Assembly: GCA_005877185.1 (NCBI GenBank)
Contig: VBPQ01000011.1
Location: 1-31,416, forward strand
Source: Nitrososphaerota archaeon
GTDB taxonomy: Archaea > Thermoproteota > Nitrososphaeria > Nitrososphaerales > Gagatemarchaeaceae
DNA length: 31,416 nt
Direction of reading: 5' to 3'
The translations under genes were made by a program, and so were the position numbers. The notes beneath the pieces are model-generated. The model made no database searches. It saw nothing but the letters and a program-made list of their open reading frames with translations, and was not told where the DNA came from. The stretch's first letter is position 1, and every line of letters begins with the position of its first letter. Below, one piece after another: positions 30,823 through 31,416 of the stretch.

Positions 30823-31416
30823 CTATCCTACCGCGTTTGTCATCTCGAGCGCCATCAGTCTGTTCAGCTCGACGGCGTAAGTCATGGGCAGCTCCTTCGC
30901 GAAGGGCTCCAGGAACCCGTTTACGACCATGCTGAGGGCGTCGCCCTCCGAGAGACCCCTTGACATCAGGTAGAAGAGCAGCTCCTCCCCGACCTTACCC
31001 ACCGATGCTTCGTGGGTGACCGTCGCATCATCCTCCTGTATCTCCATGTATGGGTAAGTCGCCGTAGTGCTCCTGTCGTCTATCAGTAACGCATCGCAGC
31101 GGACCGTCGACTTCGCGTTCCTCGCCCCCTTCGCGATGTGCAGGAGGCCCCTGTACGCGGTGTGACCGCCGTCCTTCGAGACTGAGCGCGAGATGATCTT
31201 CGAGGTCGTGTCGGGAGCGAGATGCACCGCCTTCCCCCCCGTGTCCTGAACCTGGTCGGCCCCCGCATAGGCGACGGAGATGATGTCTGCCTTCGCCCGA
31301 GGCCCGAGGAGGTAGACTGATGGGTACTTGCGCGTCAGCCTCGAGCCTCCGTTGAAGTCGACCCAGGAGACTGTCGCATCCTCGTACGCGTGCGCGCGCT
31401 TGGTCACGAGGTTGAA
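30823..31416 (-). CDS. sufB: Fe-S scaffold subunit SufB, 5' part beyond the window
   Basis: The C-terminal 197 residues of SufB, open at the right edge (FNLVTKRAHAYEDATVSWVD...). GSRLTRKYPSVYLLGPRAKADIISVAYAG, RCDALLIDDRSTTATYPYMEI and THEASVGKVGEELLFYLMSRGLSEGDA are strongly SufB-like. The Cys in STVRCDALL is the conserved SufB cysteine region, and THEAS matches the C-terminal motif. sufC is not in the window and may lie further upstream. Confidence 0.93.
   Translation of the reverse strand, partial: FNLVTKRAHAYEDATVSWVDFNGGSRLTRKYPSVYLLGPRAKADIISVAYAGADQVQDTGGKAVHLAPDTTSKIISRSVSKDGGHTAYRGLLHIAKGARNAKSTVRCDALLIDDRSTTATYPYMEIQEDDATVTHEASVGKVGEELLFYLMSRGLSEGDALSMVVNGFLEPFAKELPMTYAVELNRLMALEMTNAVG

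Noticed and set aside
1..31416. CRISPR array or restriction/defence cassette
   Set aside because: No regularly spaced direct repeats and no Cas, nuclease or methylase motifs were seen in the coding regions.

Overview
The window is archaeal DNA of fairly high G+C. The evidence is a long spc-type ribosomal protein cluster carrying archaeal/eukaryotic families (eS4, eL32, eL19, the RNase P protein Rnp1), an archaeal-type SecY-AdkA-DUF106/EMC3-Cmk-Cbf5 tail, a tRNA gene that appears to contain an intron, and AT-rich TATA-like boxes about 25-30 bases upstream of several starts. No eL34 or eL14 gene lies between cmk and the Cbf5 gene. With the rest of the gene content this suggests a TACK/Thermoproteota archaeon, perhaps a Nitrososphaeria (Thaumarchaeota) relative; that placement is inference.

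Layout. 1-2617 (minus): an unrecognised operon with a gene cut by the left edge and a long membrane-anchored protein split by a frameshift near 1682. 2710-2824 (minus): intron-containing tRNA. 2878-3746 (minus): a winged-helix regulator coupled to a small membrane protein. 4128-5201 (plus): a secreted beta-propeller-like protein. 5413-6644 (plus): a perfect hairpin, a promoter, a 44-residue small ORF and a solute-binding-protein-fold gene with an apparently non-standard start. 6789-7845: a complete insertion sequence with 12-base inverted repeats, a 7-base target duplication and a two-frame DDE transposase. 7895-12044 (plus): a compact operon of two paralogous solute-binding-fold proteins without signal peptides, a TrpB2-like PLP enzyme lacking two expected active-site residues, and tryptophan 2,3-dioxygenase. 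24011-12045 (minus): the ribosomal/secretion/nucleotide kinase cluster from uL22 to Cbf5. 24187-27383 (plus): a four-subunit fumarate reductase of the E. coli FrdABCD type. 31416-27388 (minus): SUF iron-sulfur assembly genes sufB (cut by the right edge), sufD, a Rieske ferredoxin, sufS and sufU.

How the genes relate. The 12-24 kb cluster is core translation and membrane insertion machinery. The frd and suf blocks converge at 27.4 kb; SUF would supply the three Fe-S clusters of FrdB, and both blocks look bacterial in organisation, suggesting acquisition by an archaeon. The most unusual unit is 7.9-12.0 kb: tryptophan oxidation is coupled to an atypical TrpB2 homologue and two cytosolic SBP-fold proteins with a conserved Cys-Cys pair, and no transporter permease or ATPase is present. 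I read it as a candidate undescribed pathway acting on tryptophan or an indole derivative. Two genes (frdB and the gene at 5.7 kb) lack an ATG/GTG/TTG start where the protein must begin, yet each has a good Shine-Dalgarno sequence 6-7 bases before a CTG or ACG codon.
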